11,374 nucleotides of DNA, from assembly GCA_001584585.1 (NCBI GenBank), contig LSYV01000055.1, forward strand, positions 123,111-134,484, written 5' to 3'. Shown piece after piece: positions 8,902-11,374 of this stretch. The stretch's first letter is position 1. Each line of letters begins with the position of its first letter. The DNA comes from Gonium pectorale (Eukaryota; Chlorophyta; Chlorophyceae; Chlamydomonadales; Volvocaceae). Under the pieces are notes generated by a model. It was not told the DNA's origin. It saw only the letters and a program-made list of their open reading frames with translations, and did not search any database. Both the position numbers and the translations under genes were made by a program.

Positions 8902-9352
8902 CACTGCCTGGGGTTTGTCAAACAGGGACCGTCCTCGGGTCCGTGCGCACGGGCGCCACTCATCACCTCAGGGGGCAGAGGCTCTCAACGCCGAAGGTCT
9001 ATGACTACACTGCAATCCGTCTTACTCATCTTTGTAGCAGTGCTGTGATGCGCCCATCAGCCTGGATCCCATGACGCAGTGGACATCTAGATGGTATGTG
9101 GTGGCATTGTGGACCACCGACTGATTGACAGTTAAGCGAAATGTTTAAAACCCTGCATGTAACCCTGCATGTAACAGCTTGCATTTCCACTGCGGCACTA
9201 CCCCTCTTCCTGCCTGGTGACTGTAACAACTGTAACTACAACAGCTGCACGATTCCCGCCTCCCTCCCCGTACCTTCTGGCAGGCAAGAGCTGCCTGGTT
9301 CTCTTCCATTTTGGGGATTCGTCAGGCCGCACGTTTCCCCTTCCTCCGGAGG

Positions 9353-9428
9353 CCACGAAATTCGTTTGGCTGGGGACGATTTCGCCCTCACGGGACCGTG
9401 CCGTTTTCGTAAACGTTTCGAGGGGTGC
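9353..9428 (+). repeat. Diverged direct repeat, copy A
   Basis: Contains four blocks in order: GAAATTCGTTTGGCTGGGGA-CGAT, TTCGCCCTC, TTTTCGTAAA and CGAGGGGT. The same blocks occur in the same order in copy B at about 9642-9756, with an extra stretch of roughly 45 bp between the first and second blocks there. Confidence 0.6.
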
Positions 9429-9489
9429 TGCCAGTGGTGCAAAATTAAAACCGAATCATCACACACAAAAGCACCTGATACTTCACCGC

Positions 9490-9589
9490 CCATCAGGATC
9501 ACCACGAAACCGATGTAAATGAATCGGAACTGAGCACCTGGGCGCACATCCAAGTAGGTGCCTTGTGAGATGTTGCCGCGGCCGTCCAT
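9490..9589 (-). pseudogene. Protein-like fragment (DGRGNISQGTYLDVRPGAQF...)
   Basis: Minus-strand translation from ATG at 9589 reads MDGRGNISQGTYLDVRPGAQ then FRFIYI, with a mixed, non-repetitive composition unlike the nonsense frames nearby. An in-frame TGA lies just upstream (LPPI precedes the ATG) and no acceptor separates them. A weak donor (G|GTTTCG) follows FRFIYI; without splicing the frame runs on to 9236 with poorer-looking sequence. It may be a broken exon or a piece of a mobile element. I do not recognise the family. Confidence 0.25.
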
Positions 9590-9641
9590 GATTGGCGGCA
9601 GATGGGATCAGACCCGTACGCTCCGTACGTTCTGGGCTGTC

Positions 9642-9756
9642 TGGAATTCGTGTGGCTGACGACGATACGTGGCCTATCAGAACCTCATTTTTTCTCAAGT
9701 CCGGGTCAAGTTCGCCCTCTCATTTTTCGTAAATCATGTCCACAACGAGGGGTATG
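9642..9756 (+). repeat. Diverged direct repeat, copy B
   Basis: Blocks GGAATTCGTGTGGCTGACGA-CGAT, TTCGCCCTC, TTTTCGTAAA and CGAGGGGT match copy A in order and orientation. The first block agrees at about 20 of 24 positions. The two copies bracket the protein-like minus-strand fragment at 9589-9490. Confidence 0.6.
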
Positions 9757-9834
9757 TTTCGAAAAAACGTTTAGATAACCAGGCTGCCGCAAGAGCGCTC
9801 AGGAAGGCAGCGCCGCACCGCCGGAGGGAGGGTC

Positions 9835-9937
9835 ATGGCCGCTGCAGGGGACGAGGGGAGGCACCGCGCGGCCAGGTGGCAGCAGGCGGGCGGGGACGCG
9901 CTGATGAGCGCGGCGGTCAGAAGAATCAAAGGCGTCG
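9835..9937 (+). CDS. Candidate short coding exon, hypothetical
   Basis: ATG at 9835 (GTCATGGCC context) opens a 34-codon stretch reading MAAAGDEGRHRAARWQQAGG then DALMSAAVRRIKGV. It is amphipathic, with codon choice typical of the window, and ends at G|GTGAGG, a good donor. Without splicing the frame stops at TGA 9952. No matching downstream exon was found before 10814, and the next gene there has its own start. It could be a first exon, an internal exon or chance. Confidence 0.25.
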
Positions 9938-9963
9938 GTGAGGGGCGGGGGTGAGGGGCGGGG
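9938..9963 (+). repeat. 13-bp tandem duplication GTGAGGGGCGGGG
   Basis: Two perfect copies, 9938-9950 and 9951-9963, directly follow the candidate exon at 9835-9937, so the putative donor is itself duplicated. Confidence 0.8.
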
Positions 9964-10813
9964 GTGATGGTCCAGAACCACGCACGTGCTAGTCCGAAGG
10001 AGCGCTGGTGGGGAAGGGCGTTCGAAGGGTACAAGACAGTACAGTTAGTCCGCACGGCGCCCGAACGTGTGCGGAATACGATGGCGGAACGAGGGCGGGC
10101 GGCGGTCGACCATGAGGCTCTTGTCACTGGCAGCATGCAGCCAGCCCACGCGGCCAGCCCTAGTTGGGGTCCCGTTCGCAGATTGCTGTTGAAAGGTCGA
10201 ATCGTGGGCGGCTGGGTTGCGTGCCAAGGCATTGCGATACGGACCTTCCGGCCGGGTAGCCCATGGCGGTGTGTCACACGCCCCGGACCGCCGGACGGGC
10301 TTCGTTAGTGCAGCGCGGCAGGGCAGGGCAGGGCAGGGCCTACGCCTAGGGTTACCTCGGGTTCGCCTCGGGGCGCAGCACGGCGTGTCATGACACTGCC
10401 GGGGTGCCCCAGGGTGCGAGTGCACGCGATCGATTCCGACAGCGCAAAACAAAGCTATGCGACCCGCGTAACTCAAGCCTGCAGGCGACGTGCGTGGGTG
10501 GCAGTTGACGGTTGCCGCGACAGTCGAACGGCCGCGGCGGCTGGCCGTTGGTTCAGGCAGGGTCTGCGCCACCCTCGCAGGCAATGCACAATACATGCAC
10601 AATGACCATGTGGCGATGACCTTGATGACCGTGGTCTCCCCTGCCGTCCAAAGACATTGCTTCATAACCGCGCTGGCGTTTCGCAACCCTACATGGGGCT
10701 GCGCCGCTTTCGGCCCCGCTCGACGCAACAGCTTTCTTAGCACACAGCACTCATAACAGTACCCTCCAATATAGCGTTTCGCAACAGCAAGAGGCCCCGC
10801 GACGACCTCCGCG
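9964..10813. other. Region without a supported gene
   Basis: Open frames on both strands lack recognisable domains, splice context or a transit or signal peptide. It contains a short GGGCA tandem repeat near 10318-10339. The final 80-90 nt, with a TATAG-like string at 10770-10774, should be the promoter and leader of the gene starting at 10814. Confidence 0.45.
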
Positions 10814-11374
10814 ATGAGCTTCGTGCCCCGACGCGCGCCAGCAACAGCATCTGCGCCCGGCCCGGCAGCATCCACCCCGCCGCTCCGCAGCTTCACCCCA
10901 CGGCAACCATCTCGCACAAGCGCACTCCGTCCCCGGTGCGGGCCCCGCAGCGTCCGCAGCGCCGGCGTCGCGGGCGGCAGGCCAGCCCCCGTCCGGGAGC
11001 GCGCGGCGCGCACCGCCGCCACCCCGCGTAAGCCCGCGGCAAGCGCGATGGCGTCGCCTTCACCGCCGTCGCCGTCAGTGGGTGACGTCGCCGCGGCCGG
11101 CGACGGGGAGGTGCGCGTCCCCGCCGACGGTCGGGTTGTGTTGATCGGCATTACCGGTTCGACTGGCAGGTGGGTGCGTGTGAGGTGGTGGGAGGGGGGT
11201 GAGGGCGGGTGGAGGCCATGTATGGGGGGGACGGTGGGGGCGGTGACAATGCAAGTGTGTATATGTGTGTGTGTGGGTGGGGGGGGGGCTGGCGTGTGAA
11301 CGGTCGGACGTTGCAGTGTGGAGGACGGAAGGGAATGGTACGTGGGGTTGTTTTGTCCGGCCGGGGCGGTGGTG
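10814..11374 (+). CDS. Plastid-targeted NAD(P)-binding (atypical SDR-like) protein, first exon 10814-11169
   Basis: The exon encodes 118 residues plus two bases and ends at GGCAG|GTGGGT (intron from 11170, phase 2), continuing past the window. The first 80 or so residues (MSFVPRRAPATASAPGPAAS onward) are rich in Ala, Ser, Pro and Arg with few acidic residues, as in green-algal plastid transit peptides. After an acidic patch (GDVAAAGDGEVRVPADG) comes RVVLIGITGSTGR: a beta strand followed by G-x-x-G-x-x-G, the dinucleotide-binding loop of NmrA-like or other atypical short-chain dehydrogenases. The start fits the first ATG after the leader; a second in-frame ATG (AMASPSPPSP) is possible. The enzyme class beyond a Rossmann fold cannot be set from one motif. 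Intron sequence 11170-11374 is rich in GT and G runs. Confidence 0.65.

Larger units (their letters stand above)
8838..9834. other. Intergenic, lower-GC region with diverged repeats
   Basis: Base composition falls compared with both sides, with A/T-rich patches near 9130, 9440-9480 and 9690-9780. It includes AACCCTGCATGT twice in tandem (about 9150-9173), a pair of diverged direct repeats, and one protein-like fragment on the minus strand. No complete gene is supported. The mixture suggests the remnant of an inserted element, but no transposase or terminal inverted repeat was identified. Confidence 0.45.

Noticed and set aside
8010..8966. Open frame of 318 codons on the minus strand
   Set aside because: It is the mirror of the Ala/Glu-rich exon 4 and its 3' flank; the TGTAA signal and stop on the plus strand fit better. 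Only a short part is kept as a low-interest finding.
10045..11151. Long open frame of 368 codons on the minus strand
   Set aside because: It runs antisense through the transit-peptide exon of the plus-strand gene. GC-rich DNA often leaves the opposite strand open, and its translation has no domain, signal or splice support.
1..11374. CRISPR array, prokaryotic operon or phage module
   Set aside because: The repeats are short tandem or intronic and lack regular unique spacers; genes are intron-split and have eukaryotic targeting signals.

Overview
The window looks like nuclear DNA of a GC-rich chlorophyte alga, most likely a volvocine or Chlamydomonas-like species. The evidence is a strong G/C third-position bias, short coding exons split by roughly 170-480 nt GC-rich introns (mostly GTGNGN...GCAG or ACAG), N-termini that look like chloroplast transit peptides, and a TGTAA polyadenylation-type element after one gene. 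There are no prokaryotic operons, Shine-Dalgarno-led ORFs or CRISPR arrays. The taxonomic placement is inference.

Left half (5556 down to 1, minus strand). One large multi-exon gene dominates. Eleven exons could be joined with every splice phase consistent, and a twelfth runs off the left edge. The joined product (about 640 residues up to exon 11) starts with a signal peptide. It continues into a complete LamG/concanavalin A-like jelly-roll domain (about 78-310), a beta-rich segment with one perfect Asp-box (STDRGRTW, 369-376), and a C-terminal module (about 435-639) whose motif order (GINL..., GTYT, VxVWLPG, FNPAFL, LRFMDW) I associate from memory with large secreted bacterial carbohydrate-active or hypothetical proteins. 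Seven N-glycosylation sequons fit a secreted cell-wall or extracellular-matrix protein. One intron is best explained as a GC-AG intron.

Middle (5557-6567). This is about 1 kb between divergently oriented genes, with a triplicated 20-bp repeat containing CTGCAG. From 6568 to 8834 on the plus strand lies a four-exon Ala/Glu/Arg-rich (helical or coiled-coil-like) gene. It begins with a plausible plastid transit peptide. It has an in-frame TAG and several reading-frame jumps, so it looks like a decaying gene, unless the assembly contains errors. TGTAA follows 63 nt after its stop.

Right part. 8835-9834 has lower GC, holds two diverged direct repeats and one short protein-like fragment on the minus strand, and may be remains of a mobile element. 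9835-9937 is a weak candidate coding exon. 9938-10813 holds no convincing gene. From 10814 to the right edge is the first exon and first intron of a plus-strand gene: a long transit-peptide-like leader followed by a glycine-rich dinucleotide-binding motif (GITGSTGR).
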